Source: Icerya purchasi (lineage: Eukaryota; Arthropoda; Insecta; Hemiptera; Monophlebidae). Taken from it: a stretch of 64,000 bases of DNA. The stretch spans positions 60,084,864 through 60,148,863 of the forward strand of contig CM077115.1 in NCBI GenBank assembly GCA_039619475.1, given 5' to 3'. The notes beneath the pieces are model-generated. The model ran no database searches, was not told the origin of the DNA, and saw only the letters and a program-made list of their open reading frames with translations. Below are positions 12,106 through 26,612 of the stretch, piece after piece (position 1 is the stretch's first letter; each line of letters opens with the position of its first letter). The position numbers were made by a program, and so were the translations under genes.

Positions 12106-15100
12106 GTAATTTTATTTGTTTTTATTGTGATATATGTTGTGTTTATGCGGGAATTAGTGATTTTTTGTGACGATATATGGACAAATGTGGTGCGACATTT
12201 TTCCTTTCAGATCTAGTTTATTAAAATTTCATCGCTGCCCGTATAATTAATTAAATTTACTTTTGACATCGAAAAGTAGGTTTTGTTAGTTCGTTTTTAA
12301 TTTTTTTTTACATTGCATAAAAAAAATTGCTGTCTTGTTTCAAAAATTACACAACTTTAAAAAACAACAAAAAAACACCTAGTATCGTATAAAATTGTAA
12401 AATGTTAAAGTTTGTTTTAATATTTTCGATTTTTCTATATCTAAATGTAATGTTTTAATCCTCTTTGACGGACGGAATGCCTTGTGAATCGTTTAGTATT
12501 GACTTATAAAGTGAGTGTTCTTCGATGTTACTTTTGCGTTCTTTATTAATAAAAATTACAACAACGAATTTTAATTGAATGATAAAATTTCTACACTTGC
12601 TGAACATTACAAAAAGTTTTGACCCATATATTGTAAACTACTTAAAACTTTTCGAATCGGCTTTGATGTTTTTTATACATATATATATTTTTTTTTTTAA
12701 ATCTTTTTTTGATGAACTCAGACAGAACTTTTATTTTTTTTAAATTGCGCATTTCTTATAAAATATATAATTACAATCTTAAGTTCAGACCTGTCAAGCT
12801 TATGCTTACCCGTCGGACTTGTTTGAAAAGAGCAACATAAGTCTGGCTTTTTAGTTTCATTCGTATGAGGTATTAAACTTTTTTCCGTCCGAAGTTTGAG
12901 AAAGAAATGTTTTCAAAGTATTAAAAATTGTTTTTAAATGTTTTTTTGATAAGTTTCTGTAAGTAAAAGTTTGAGGATTTTATGGCGTAAATTATTTCTC
13001 GCTTGTTTAAAGATTACATTATTGCTTTTAAAAAGCAGCAAGAAAAACAAAAATTAAAAAAATAATGCACCGTAATCAAGTTTATCTTTTTCTTTTTTTT
13101 TCGTGTATTTCGTTTACCTTCCTAAATTAAACTATGTCTATAAAATCTGTGAAAAAACACGTAATTGTAGGTGTAAATGTGACGTTCGCCGCGGTTATAT
13201 TTCTTTTAATATTTTTCGGAGTAATTTTTTAAAGAAAAGTGTTATTTATTACTTTTAAAATTCTTTTCATACATGACTCACATTACCGAGACCCGTTATC
13301 TTTTCTCTTTTCTTAACGCGACGAATGCCGTTTTACTGTTTACATTTAGCTTATTGCCCGTGCTGTATGTTTTACTTCATACGGTGGTAATATATTCACC
13401 CTTACGCTTTCGCGACGCGTGTAACGTAATATTATTCAGCTTTTGACGTATGTGTTGGTATATGTTATTTTTTCGCCGGAAATGGGTTTCCGTTTTACTG
13501 CGATAATACAAAATATAATAGTCATATCGATTTTTATGAAATCTATATTGACGTGCTGAGTGCCTCCTCGGTTAGATACACAGACGATGTTGTTTAATTC
13601 ATCCATTCCCCTCAATTTTTTTTTTTTTTTAATTAACAACTGCAGTAATTTTTTTTTTTTTTATTATTATTTTAACGTTGTTAAAAAATGTTAGCTGATG
13701 TACGGAAAAATATTTAGATAACGGGTTTTAAAGTAATTATCCATGGTATTGATATTAAATGTAAATTTTAGTTTTTTTTTTTTTTTCCACTATGGGATTG
13801 TCAACGAGGACATTAGCCCAAGATATGGGAAGAAAGAAAAATTAAGTCATGTTTGTAAATGTTTAAGGCTAGAGGATTTTATTACAGTCTGTTATTAGAC
13901 ATATTTAGGTTTTGCTTGTATTTCTTCATTTACAAAATACTTTATGTGCGTTTAAAATGAAATGAAAAAATAGTAGTTCTTCAATCTTTTTAGGTTAGGA
14001 CATTTTGATTTTAAATTTTATAATGATAAATGGAAGTAATAATATTTATATAGATTTTTAATTTTGGGCGAATTTATAAAATAAATTTTAACTGTGGGGT
14101 ATTTAATTTAGCAATAATATATATTGTAAAGGTGCAAGACGAAAAATGCTCAAAAATGTCTACAGCCTATTCTATAGTAGTTTTTTTTTTTTTTTTTTAT
14201 TGATATGTTAGAATACAAGAAAACTATGAACCCCTATAATTTATATCAGGATGGGAGATGAAGAATTTGAAAAAATTTCACTGCCCGTTCTGCAGTGGTT
14301 CGAATGTCATTTTTTTTTTAATCGTCATATTTTCGTCACAAGAACGTAAAAAAACTTCGAGATCTCCAAAAATTTTAAATCCATGGAACTAAATCGGAAA
14401 AGAGATATGTAATGCCAATCAGTATTGAAGTATTTTATTATTTTCCATTGATTTTATTGGTTCTTTTCAATCGTTTAGAACTCTGTATTTGCTATAACTG
14501 CTGCAAACATCTGACTACCTAACAATTTATAGTACTTCAATTTTTGCGTTTACTGAATTTCTTTTTATTAACTTATTTATATAAGTAAGTGATAACTCGT
14601 GTTGCCCTCGATATTCTTCATACAATTAACCTAGTGCTTAAAGCAGATAGCGGTAATGGTAAATAAATTTATTATCTGCTTTAATCTAAGAATGCAAAGG
14701 GATTAATTTATTTCATATATTTTTCCCCAAAATTAGGAATTTATATAAATTTTATTATTTCCATTAATCATTGCCGAATTTTAAGTCAAAATATTTTAAC
14801 ATTTCTCTGTCCTGTTGTACGAAGGTTTAAAATTAGGCTAAAATCGATTTTATTATCTTAACCAAAATTTTAAATATGGAACCATTGATTTCATAAAAAT
14901 TGAGTATAGTGTGATTATAATTTATAATGAAAAATAGACGAGTGATATTCAAATTTTTTACGAAGATAATTCCTCTTAGTTGTGATTTTACACATTTATT
15001 AAGAACTAATTTCATATTTTAATTCGTTTTGTTTGAGCTGCTTTCATAATAAGTACAAATGTATATATAAAGAGAGAAAGAGCGTGAATGAAAGTGATAG

Positions 15101-17186
15101 ACAAGTGGAAAGGTTTTGTTAACACACCGTGTATAATGAATGAATAATAAGAAATAATAAAAAAAAAATATATATATACCATTTACATTAGGTAATGTAT
15201 TTTTCATTAATGTTCTAGATTTATGTTATTAAAGTGTTAATAGGAAAGTTCTTTATTATAGAAAAGTACGATGTTTTTAATTTAAATAGTGTGATAAATC
15301 ACAAGAATCAGGAGTTTGTGTGTTTAAAATTGCATTTTTATCATTAAATATTTCTTGTTTTACGACCTAAGTTTAGTAAAGGATCACAACAAATTGAATT
15401 AAAAACATTTAAACGATTTCTATTATAGCAGTGTATGCTGTTCATGATTCTGTGTTTAAAATAAATATTTTATGATAAAATTGACATGTTTTAAGCATCA
15501 AGGCCGATAAGAATTTGTGATTATTAAATTTATTTCTATATTAGATTGATATTATATTTAGCATGAACGAAATCTATATATAAATAGGCAAAGGCAAAAC
15601 AGTTCAGTACCCTTTTCCCCTTTGTTTATTAACTGATTTTATTATTATTTTTTTTTTAAGTAGCTATTGACGATCTTTAATGTCATCAGTAAAAAATTTT
15701 TCGGAAACAGTATTTTGTTTCTTATTTAAATAAATTAATACAAAATATGAAAAAATAAGTTATAGCCAGTAAATATGTTCTTATTAAAATGTTTTAATTT
15801 CTCTTAATAATCATTATTATTAGCTTTTTTATAGTGTACTAAGTCTTAAGATGTCATTCAATATCAGTAAATGAGGGTTTTTTAAAAATGGTGATTTACT
15901 GTTATTTTATTGAATTTATTATTCACTTATAATGGTACTGAACTGTTATTGTAAGTACATATAAAAGTGTATGTTCTTAGATATGCAATGAACGAATGTA
16001 TAAGAGTAGAAAAAAAAATTTTGGAAATATGCAAATTCATATATGTTTTCCACAATTTTTTTTATAATAATTATGGTCGAATTTTGACCAATGGGCGACA
16101 TATATATACATATGTGTTTGTATATTGTAATTTAATTTATTGAAAATCATACATGAAGTGTCCGGCGTATAATATATTTATTAATAATAATCGCAGCATT
16201 TGGTTTTTGGATTGAATAAATAAGTACGCTATATGGGATATTTGAAATATGTTTTTCAGTTTATTGATCTAAAGAATTATGTTTTGTTGATGGCCATGAA
16301 TCATCAATATTACAATTTGGAATTTTTCAGTAGAAATGTTTTAAAGATGGTTTTTATTAAGTTTAGTCAAATTTAAAATTACAAGTATCCGTATAGCTAT
16401 TTAAAAAGCTTTAAAAAACACAATTACATACATGTGTATGCAAGCAATTCTTGTAATTGTTTACGAATGCCAAATTTGCAGGTCAGTATTCGTATTTTCG
16501 TGTGTTGTTAGAATGGTGTAGTTATTGGTAGTGTAAATCTCATACAATTTGTGCTACACTATAAGAAATAGTCGATAACATTTTTATTATCGTGTTTATT
16601 TTTAAATGATTAACTTATTACGTGTTGGTTTTTTGAGTGTATCATTAGATGTTAAGAGTTTAAAATTTTAATCGGGTGAATGCTGAACTAACATTTATTT
16701 TATTTCATTTCTATTCAGAATACGAATATGGTACAAAACTCAATTATTAAAATAACGTAAAGTCACTTGTGAAATGCACGTACAAATTTTATTTATTCTA
16801 TATTAAAAACATAAGTTTGGTTTGAAAAAAAAAATAAAAATATTACTATATTTCCAAATATTTGTCTTCGTTCGTTGAGAAGAAGAGTAAGTAATATTAA
16901 ATAATTTTAGAACTCGGTTCAAATGAAATGGTTTCAAAAAAAAAAAAAAAAAACTGAACAATCTTATAAAATTGCAATTACATAAGGTTATGTTATAGAT
17001 AAAATTCATTTGCCACGTTTAATTATTATTTTTTAAATAATAATTTTATTTATATGTACAAACTACATCCGCGCTATTCAATTAAATTTAGATACAAAAC
17101 GTTCAGATAAAATGGGCTAGGTGAACTAGAAAAGGATTACAGGGAAATCTCAAATAGTTTTTGCGTCTAAAAATTTTTTAAAAGCT

Positions 17187-17217
<31 letters not shown>

Positions 17218-20200
17218 GAGTTACGGGCAGGTCTTGTGGAGAAAGAAATGTTGAAATAACTCGACCAGTAGTGTAGTCTATGTATACTTCGGTTATGAAT
17301 TTGTGCAATTAAGGAATTCGCAACGAGAATGCGTGCCATCTTTCGTTTGATACAAATGTTGATACATGACTGTGTGGAGAAAATTAATCTTCCCTCCCCC
17401 TGCTCAATGTAGTTAAATAGAAACTTTTCCTTTCCAACTCGCCTATTAATGGGCAATGAATCGCCGTGTACCATATTCTGAATAGATAAATTTTTACGAA
17501 CAGTAGAGCGTGGATTTGTGTTACAATAACGCTTGCATGTAATATTGTGTTTTGTTGTTGTTTTCTTAAATAATATAATCTTTAAAGGATCAGGAAAACC
17601 TTAGAGAACAGGACAAATATGGAGGATGATAGAGTAGCTATCCTTGAAAATCAACTTGCTCAAGCAAAATTAATCGCCGAAGAAGCCGACAAAAAATACG
17701 AAGAGGTAGGATCAGTTTGATAAGTTCTTTTTTCTTACTAATTAAATTTGGTATTTTTTTTTTTGTTGGTTTTTTTTATAATACTATTATTGCAGCTTTC
17801 TATGCAGGTAAGATTAGACGAATCGCTGTCTATGTTCCGATTATTGGCAGCGATCATTCAATCTACGTTATTTAGTTTAGGCGATAAAAAATATATGTAA
17901 ACTATATGATATATCATTTCCGTGACGAAACCAAATATTATAAGCAAATGTTTTATGCTTACAAAACATATTTAGATTTAAACTCGTCAACTAGTAATTT
18001 TACGAATTAGCGCGTATAAGTGTATTATGTTATGCGTGTGTATCTATTATTCGCAACAAAATAAGTGTATATGATGTTTAGCCAACGGAAGATATTAGAA
18101 AATCGTAGTTTGGCCGATGAAGAGCGAATGGACGCTTTAGAAAATCAGTTGAAGGAAGCTCGATTTTTAGCCGAAGAAGCCGACAAGAAATACGACGAGG
18201 TGAATCTCGGTCATCATCCTTCCCGTGTTCTTTGCTTGTTCCTGCGCGTTTGAAATTATATTCATCGTTGCTCTGGGCGCTTAGTAGTTTAATATGTATG
18301 TACACATGTGTGTGTTGTTGTATGTGTATATTAACACGACCGAACAGTACTCTGGTGTATGTTAAGGGGGCGTGCGTCCAGCGAACGGTTGTGAACATGT
18401 TCGCAGTTAATGAGTGCACTTGGAAAGTTTTTGTTATTTGGTAAGGTTCGCCCCCAAGACCGGTGTCGTATATGATGGGGAAGAATTCGTTACCAATAAG
18501 AATTTGTTGTATAGCGAGTTCAGCTGAATGTCCTTGAACACGTCCGCACCGCAAATCGTAAGGGTTTGCGCCTTTCTGTGCATTATTCTTTTACTGCAGT
18601 CGAGATTTACGTTGGTATAATGAAGTGTAAAGTATTGTGGGAAATAGAAAAAGAAGAGGGAGCGAATGAGAGAATGGCTAGAGTGGGAAACGGCATTTGA
18701 TGGATCGCCTTTTTCATGTAGTTGAACTGTCAGATCGTGTAGGAGGGAGGAACACATGCGTGATATCAATCCGTTGTGTCACGTGGCAAATTTCACAAGA
18801 ACTGAGCAGACATATGCTGTGTGCTATACAACACTTGTCTTTTTAGTTTAAAAATTTCAATGTTGTGTAACCTGTCTGAAATGTTGCTCCCATTTTCAAT
18901 GATGTGTTACTGAAAGTTGCCGCTTTTCAGTCGAGTAGAAAAGGTTTTTTTTTCTTTTTTTTCTTTTTTGTAATTGCCAGGATTAAGCCGAAGGGCGTTT
19001 TTTAATTTTCTTTCGCAGCATTTGCGTATGCCTTGTTGTTTTTTCAAATCCTATTTATGATGAGAAACCGAGTAGAGTTTTTTATTTTATTTTCGAATCT
19101 CGTTATTATTTTGATATTATTTTTTAAAAAGAAATTTCCAGCCTGAAATTTATAAAGCGGAGACAAATAGACTGTCATACTTTAGCATTGTTACAACGGA
19201 ATTTTCTGGTGGCCGGAGCGATTAAAGTATAATTTGATTTACGTAGAGCTTAAAATTCTGAAGGAGTTTTTTGTTTTCCCCAAAACCAGAGTATATCTGC
19301 TTCATCTATAACACGTTTGGGCGGACTGCCTTAAGGATTGTTAATCGGGGTGGGGCATGCGATGCGACGCAAGTAGTAGCGCATGTTTTGCACGATATAT
19401 TATTATTCGGAATTTAGGAGTTTTTATTGTTGATTAACACCTTTTATGCTTTCTAATGTGTGAGTGTTTTGGTTTTTGTAATTGTGTGCGTTCGATTTTC
19501 TTCCGGTAGCGTTTGGTGTATTGCCTGTTGTTGCGGGGTATTCTAAAGATTTTCTGTCAATGTCTTCCGATGATTTTGTACTTTGGTTTTTGATATGATA
19601 GTTGCGCGGATTCGGATTTTGAGCGGAAGTTCCACGTTTAAAGTCAACGCCTGAAATATGTTTTTACGATTATTAATTTTTTTCTGTTTCTTTTCGTAAT
19701 TTGATAATTTCCGAGATTGATTCGGCTGATGAGAGGTCCTTGACGCGTGCAGTGGTCAATAATAAATTGTCTTCCAAGTGGTACACAGAATTGCAAGTAT
19801 TTGTGGAGAATTCAGAATGATTGAAATAGAAAAGGACGACGACCCCTGAGTGAATAGATTTATGACACTACAGGCAGAGAAATTGTATTGCGTATAGTAT
19901 CTTAAAAATTCACATTTACTTAGGAGTTATTTTTTTCTTTTTTCCTTTTTTTTTTTTGCATTCCTTCTACGAGGTTATCTAATTAATTTTTGGCATGTTC
20001 TAGACTTCACTTTCGGAAAACCTTACGCAGTTTTTTATTTCTTTTTCGCAGTTTACTTTGGAGGGAGTCGCCTATCGAGGGCATTGACCCGGTGCCCCAT
20101 GGTTTGGGAAATCGTCGGTAGGGAAAGAAACTAGATTTTAAAAACAATTACAAATTGAGTAATGGAAGGAGACAATCCGAGGAACTATAGAAAAGTTACA

Positions 20201-21962
20201 AGGAGCGAAAGAATGAAGAAAGCGTTATAGTGGACATGAAGAGAAGAGCTTAAGAGAAGATGAAAGTAAAGCACGGGCGTTCGGCGGAAAGAGACGTTCG
20301 AAAAAAATATGATATCGGCATCGCAAATTAAACCGTAATCATTCGGGTGGAAAAGTCAAAATGAGGAAAGGAAATAAAAGAAAAACGAAAAAGAAAGGAG
20401 GAAAGCAAACGTTATAATTAAAGTGAAAACAGCAGATGGCAGAAATGAAAGAACGACGGCGATGCGGAGAGTCATGGTAGCATGGTCGAGATGGCGAACG
20501 TGAATTGAAAGGTAAAAAGACTGAGAGGAGGGGATTTGAAAAAAAGGGAAGAATTAATAGATCGCCATAGTTCAGAGTTTTTGGAGAGGAAATTTGCGTT
20601 AGTAGCAGGGAATTCAGTAAGAGACCGTGTCTTCTATAAAACTTTGCGTGCTTTTTGTAGACTTCAGTTCGCTAAAACCTTTTTGTCGTGGTTTTCTTTT
20701 CCCTTGTAATTTTTTTGCGCTCAGAAGGTAGCGGGGTACACCTTCCTTATATGCGTTTTCACATTCGTTTCTCCTAGACGGTGTAGAATATCATTTTTAT
20801 TTATTTCTTCGTTGATACAACGGTTTTCTAGAATTTTCTATGTATTACATTCTTTATTGTCTATGGAGTATTTTTTGAAATTACTGATCGTGAATTTTTT
20901 GCAATCTTGTTCATTGTTATTTTTATATTTCGTCTTATTCGATAATTTGTTACTGTAAAGGAAAAGAGAAGTCTCTTCGAGCTAACTGACAAACATTCAC
21001 AAATTTACTCATTTTCGACAATTTCACCGGCTGCGGGAAAACCAAGCAAATCTGTAAAATTTCGTTTCAACATTTGAATGAATCGCACTGTTCAATGAAA
21101 AAGAGGAAACTCGGACATTTTTAAATTGTTTATAAGAGATTCTCATATTATTAATTGTGTACGCGTGACGCAGCGATTGAAAATTTATTGGAAGTTGTTT
21201 TTCTTCATGGTTTAGATAAATTTTCATCTATGAAGCTGAGTTTAGAATATACACTTTTATCATCACAGATGCTCTCTTTTTGTGCACTGTGAAGAAGATG
21301 CGTGCCTGTGTCGGGGTAACCTTTCTTCTTTTGCATGCTATTTTATTTGTTTAGCATTGGTGTAGTGTAGCGGTAATATTATTAATAGTCTGTGACGGGG
21401 GCATGAGTAAGCTTGTGTACTTTTTTTTCGAATATTCTCAGCAGTATGAGTAATGCTAATTTCGTCGATATATTTTCTCGTTTTCTTCGCGTATTTATCT
21501 TTATGTACTTCTTCCTGTATTTCTCTTCGTACGTTGTGTATAACGTATTGGAATCGGAATGTAACCGATTATTCCTATTTACTCCGGCACGCGAGTACAT
21601 AGAATCGTTATTGCGAGTGCATGCATACACAGTAGTTAAAGAGTGCCTGTTGTTGTTAGGCCATGGTTTCTTTTTGGTTTGTGTTTGTACACATGCACGC
21701 TGAAGATTGTTGTACCTTTTTTGTCCCTCCCCCCTGGTGTGGAATGTTAAAAGCAAAACACACCTTTGTTTATCGACTTGTAGCCGGGGAATGTAACTCT
21801 AATTACCTAGCGTCGTGTAAACATTGTTGACTATTTTACGACATGACATTTACTTTTGTTTCTTTTGTTTATTTTTAACATTATAACTGAGTTCTATCAA
21901 CTCTAATATGCTCTTCTGTTTTCAATAATTTTTTAATAAGTGTGTATATATAATGCGTGTAT

Positions 21963-22007
<45 letters not shown>

Positions 22008-25000
22008 ACTGTCGATACCTTTTTTTCTTTTTTCTTTTTTTTTATTTAACCGCTATCCTTTATGCGTGTTCCTTCTAACACGTAAAACATTCGTTTTTTT
22101 TACTGACCGAACACATGTAAAAACACATACGTATGCTGTTTAAACGTTTTAAGTTCCGATATTGAATTTCGAGTCAGTGCGAAATAGCCGAAAAACCGAT
22201 TTTATACCTCAGTCATGGTCGTCGTCTCTCTTCACCAGTCGGCAAAATATTAAACGATAGTTCGATTTTTACAATATTTTCGAAATACAAACGAATCGTT
22301 GTTTTGCAAACGGTACCACGTTCGTCTTTTCAAATTGACATTTGCTCCTCTCAGTAGTATTTAAACATGCGGGAAGAACAATAAAGTGCCTTCGGAAGCA
22401 GCGTGACCGGAGAAAAAGGTTTTTCTCGTTAAAACTAATTTTTACTCGAAAGATGATAATGCGAACAAAATTTAGTGCCAGTGGCGAGTAATAATCTCGT
22501 TTGCAATGCAGTTTTTGAAAAACTCACATTCCGATGACATCACAGCCACAGGTAGATTTTTATCAAATACCACTTAGTAGGGGGTTGTACTTATGGTCAT
22601 TTATCTTTGTTTCGCTTGAGTACGCAGTCGAGACATCTCACCCATTGTGTTCATGTAGTTTTTTTCTTATTAAAAAAAAAAAAAAAAGAAATGTTAATAC
22701 GTCGCCTGTCTGGCGAGACAAAATTACGTTTATTATTGTTCAGACGGGAATGCGTAATGATATAAACTATCTCCTTGGGCGTTGCTCTTTTTCGGATTTC
22801 TTTGATCTTCACGAACAAGCAAATATAGTCAATTTTCTATTCTTATTCTTATTTTCTTACCTTCATTTATTCCGATCTTGGCCCGTATTAGGATATTTAC
22901 GTTTGATGACACAAACTAACAAATACCATCGTTATGAAATGCGCATTCATTTAGAATGATTTTGTGGCAATTCCGCCGCCGGTCAAATATAAATAAAAAG
23001 AAAACTCGTAAATATTTAGATTATTTCCGGTCGTTCATTTTTCTTCTTTCTTTCATGCGTCTTATAGAAAATTAATTAATAAAATTTAATTAGTATATTC
23101 AAATTATTTTCTCCCAAGTATGTGTAATTTAAAATTTTCATACAAGAGGAAGGGGGTGGTTAGTTCTTTTTTGTAATGAATTTTTAAAATTTTCCTTGAA
23201 TTTTAAAACTGCGCGAATTATTATTTAAACTAAAATTTTTCGAGTTGTGTACGGGACAGTAGAGATTGAACACGATAAAATCACGGTAAAAGCGAACTTT
23301 AATTTGATCGTTTATTAAAAGTAATTCTATCGAGGCCAAGCACAATACTTCCCCTTGTACGAATATACGAAGGGGAAGGAGCTTCGCCCCCAAAGCCCTC
23401 AAATCACAAACATTAAAAATAAACGAATATTTTAAAGATCATAAAATATGTAAAGTATATGCGTGATAAACTGGTATAGCTGCAGCCTTATTAGGGGAAG
23501 TACTATTTCCGCTTAATCGATTCTAACGAAAAAAAGAAAGGAGTCGCACAACTAGATACCAAGATGATGGCTCTATCTACAAAACTTCAACGTTCTACGA
23601 CCGGTCGTTTTCGAAGTCTGCGTGATAAACACATAGACATACGTGCAGACGTCACGAAAACCCGTCTTAAAATGGATCCAGGAATGGTTAAAATAGATAT
23701 TTTTGTTGAAACGTGAGATTCAAAATACTCCACAAATGCAGTATATATTTATTTACTTCCGTGTGAGCAGGTAATCAGCGATGGTCAAAACAGATGTATC
23801 CGTTGAAATATGGCATTAATACCAAGTAAAAATAAAAATTAATAGTGAAAATGGTACTAATAGCTGCGAAAATTGCTTAATTTTTGAATGTGAGCGATAT
23901 TAATCAAAATTACATAACTGTACCCGTATGGATGGAGCGTTGTTGTCCTCCGAAACACGTCGGGATATTTTTTGAATTTGTGAATTTGTTTGATAAAAAG
24001 ACTCTTCCGTGTTTATAGTGTTTCATAATTTTTATAATATCATTTAAAGAGAATTACCAGAAGATCTGCTATAATAACGTTGAAATCGTGAAATAAACGA
24101 AAACTTATTTTTAAATATTTCCTTCATTTTAAGAATATTTCGTATATAAGTCGGGAAACTAACACAATCAGTAAAACATCATTAAGCAGATGTAAAAATT
24201 TATAAAATTCTACATACAATGAAATCGTCGTGCTCTTTTCCGAAATACGTTTCGTTGATGTATAGAAGTGATTTTTTTTTTAATCTACATAATAAAATTT
24301 TACTAAAATGAAATAAATTTCAGTCGACGAGCGAATTTTATCTCCACTGATTTTTTTGTGCACTTGTATATATAATAAAGCGAACACAAAATACGATGTA
24401 AAATGCAAAGAATTGCCGACGTACATTGTCGTTAAGTAATTCCCTCGCCGATATCGTTGTTCATTCCTAGAGTTGTTATATCGTAACTAAGACTTTGTGT
24501 GCTTTTTCGATTTTACTAGGTTGCACGTAAATTGGCTATGGTAGAAGCTGACTTGGAGCGTGCAGAGGAACGCGCAGAATCCGGAGAATCGTAAGTTCTT
24601 AAAAAATATTATTTTAAATATATTGTAAAAGAAAATTAATAGAGGTATGTAGCGGTTTTTAATTTATTTTTAAATGTACGGAATGTGTCAGTTGCGTAAA
24701 ACACCGAAAGAAATACGTATAAAAATATATTGTGATTGATTTATAGGAAAATCGTAGAATTGGAAGAAGAATTACGAGTTGTGGGTAACAATCTGAAATC
24801 TTTAGAAGTGTCCGAAGAAAAGGTACGAAGGTTTTTTTTTTTCTTTTTCGCTTGCATTTAATTTTACCTAATTCAACGCGAAACGATAATTTTATCCTTT
24901 TCATCACGAATAATAGTAGCCAAGTCATTCGTAACTTCATTGATGACAGAGAATGATTAGAAAACTGTCGTGTGAAATTGGCTCCTCATTAATTCAAATC

Positions 25001-26577
25001 GCATGGTTTTTTGAAAACCTCGCAGAACTGTTTCAAAATACGAATTTCTTATCGATCTATTTCAAAATGCGCTTAATGTTTTTATAGTTTAAAACTATTT
25101 ATTTTTTCAAAAATGGAGTTTTTATACTACATTAAATGAGTTTTTGCTCGGATTAAAATTTTTCTTTGTATATGACAAAAAATTGTTTATGTTAAAAATT
25201 CAACTCATTTTAACGATCTGTGTACTTTTCGAATTGAAGGAAATATACCAAATTTTAAAATTAACCATTTAAAATGTTCAGTAAGTATTTAATAAATAAT
25301 TGTTCGTTGACAAGTAATGGTTGATTTTTTTATTTAGTTGTTTAAAAGTAATCTCGGTAGCCTGAATAAATAAAAGAGTAGTATTTTACTGTTTTGATAA
25401 AGTATGACTATAAAAAATACCCTCTCTGGTAGTATTGTTTATTATTATTATTATTTTTTTTTTGAATCAAATTGTTTAATTTAAGGGAAAATAGTGTGCG
25501 ATATATTTTATAAAAGGCCTAATAACTGCTATTTCATTAAGCGTGGAATATAAGAAAAAAAAATTGTTCATACAAATATATGTGGACGTCGAGAATCTGA
25601 ATTGAGATGAGTATTACCTTTTTTGGCATAATCACCGGTAAATAAAACGTTTCCTTTGAGTGGCGTTTATTTTCTCTCCTCCTCTTTTAAAAATTTTTCA
25701 TTGGCTCGCGAAAATGAGAAAATAAAAAAAAAACGATTTTTTCTTTTTAATTACCAGATTTTGTTTGATTTATATTTACCGCTATTTGTCGTGAAACGTG
25801 AAAATATTTTTTCCTTTAAGAATAACGACAAACTACGAACAAATTTTTCATTATTTCGTCGTCAAATTAAAAATTAATTATTTTCCGGAGAACGTCCTTT
25901 ATTATGTGGTAAAAAATTACGCGTCAAACACGAGTTTAAGTTAAATAAATGTACTTGTATTAAATACGTGTAAATTAATTAAACCTCTACTATTTGCACA
26001 ACAGGCTAATCAGCGCGAGGAAGAATATAAGAATCAAATAAAGACATTAAATAATCGTCTTAAAGAGGTATTCTAAAAATTAAGAGCTGTTGTTGAATAC
26101 TTAACACCGTTTTTCTTTGTTTCGTTGTGATTGGCTTACTTTTACCCCTACTCATCTGACGTTAATTTTTTTCCCGTTCTAATCATTTAATCACTTGTTG
26201 TGTGTATTGTTTTTTTTTTTGTGTTTTTTTTTAATATAATACTAGTAAACGATGATAACTGCTTTTTGTTTTGTTTTTAAATAAATTGGTTGCATTTTTT
26301 TTCTTGTTTTACGATGTAATGTCTAGGCGACACAAAGAGAAGAATCATTTGAAGAACAAGTTAAATTATTAAGTAACCAATTAAAGGAGGTAAGTAGTTT
26401 ACATAATATGTACGACTTTTTTTATCGGTGTGTGGATAAATGTGTTTATAAATGTATACGCGTGAATTATTACATAATATTCCGGTTTTGGGTTCACCTT
26501 TTGTGTAAATCTAAATTATCTTTGAAAAAAGAAACGAAAAATTTTTTTTTTCATTGGTCTGTTTTTCAGGAATTTAG

Positions 26578-26612
<35 letters not shown>

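Noticed and set aside
18065..18253. A plus-strand frame starting [20 protein letters not shown] as a possible alternative first exon.
   Set aside because: The first seven or so residues come from the intron before the exon 4b acceptor; tropomyosin isoforms starting here are not known.
18078..18554. 158-codon minus-strand frame, the longest in the window.
   Set aside because: It is antisense to exon 4b and its downstream intron. No family resemblance.
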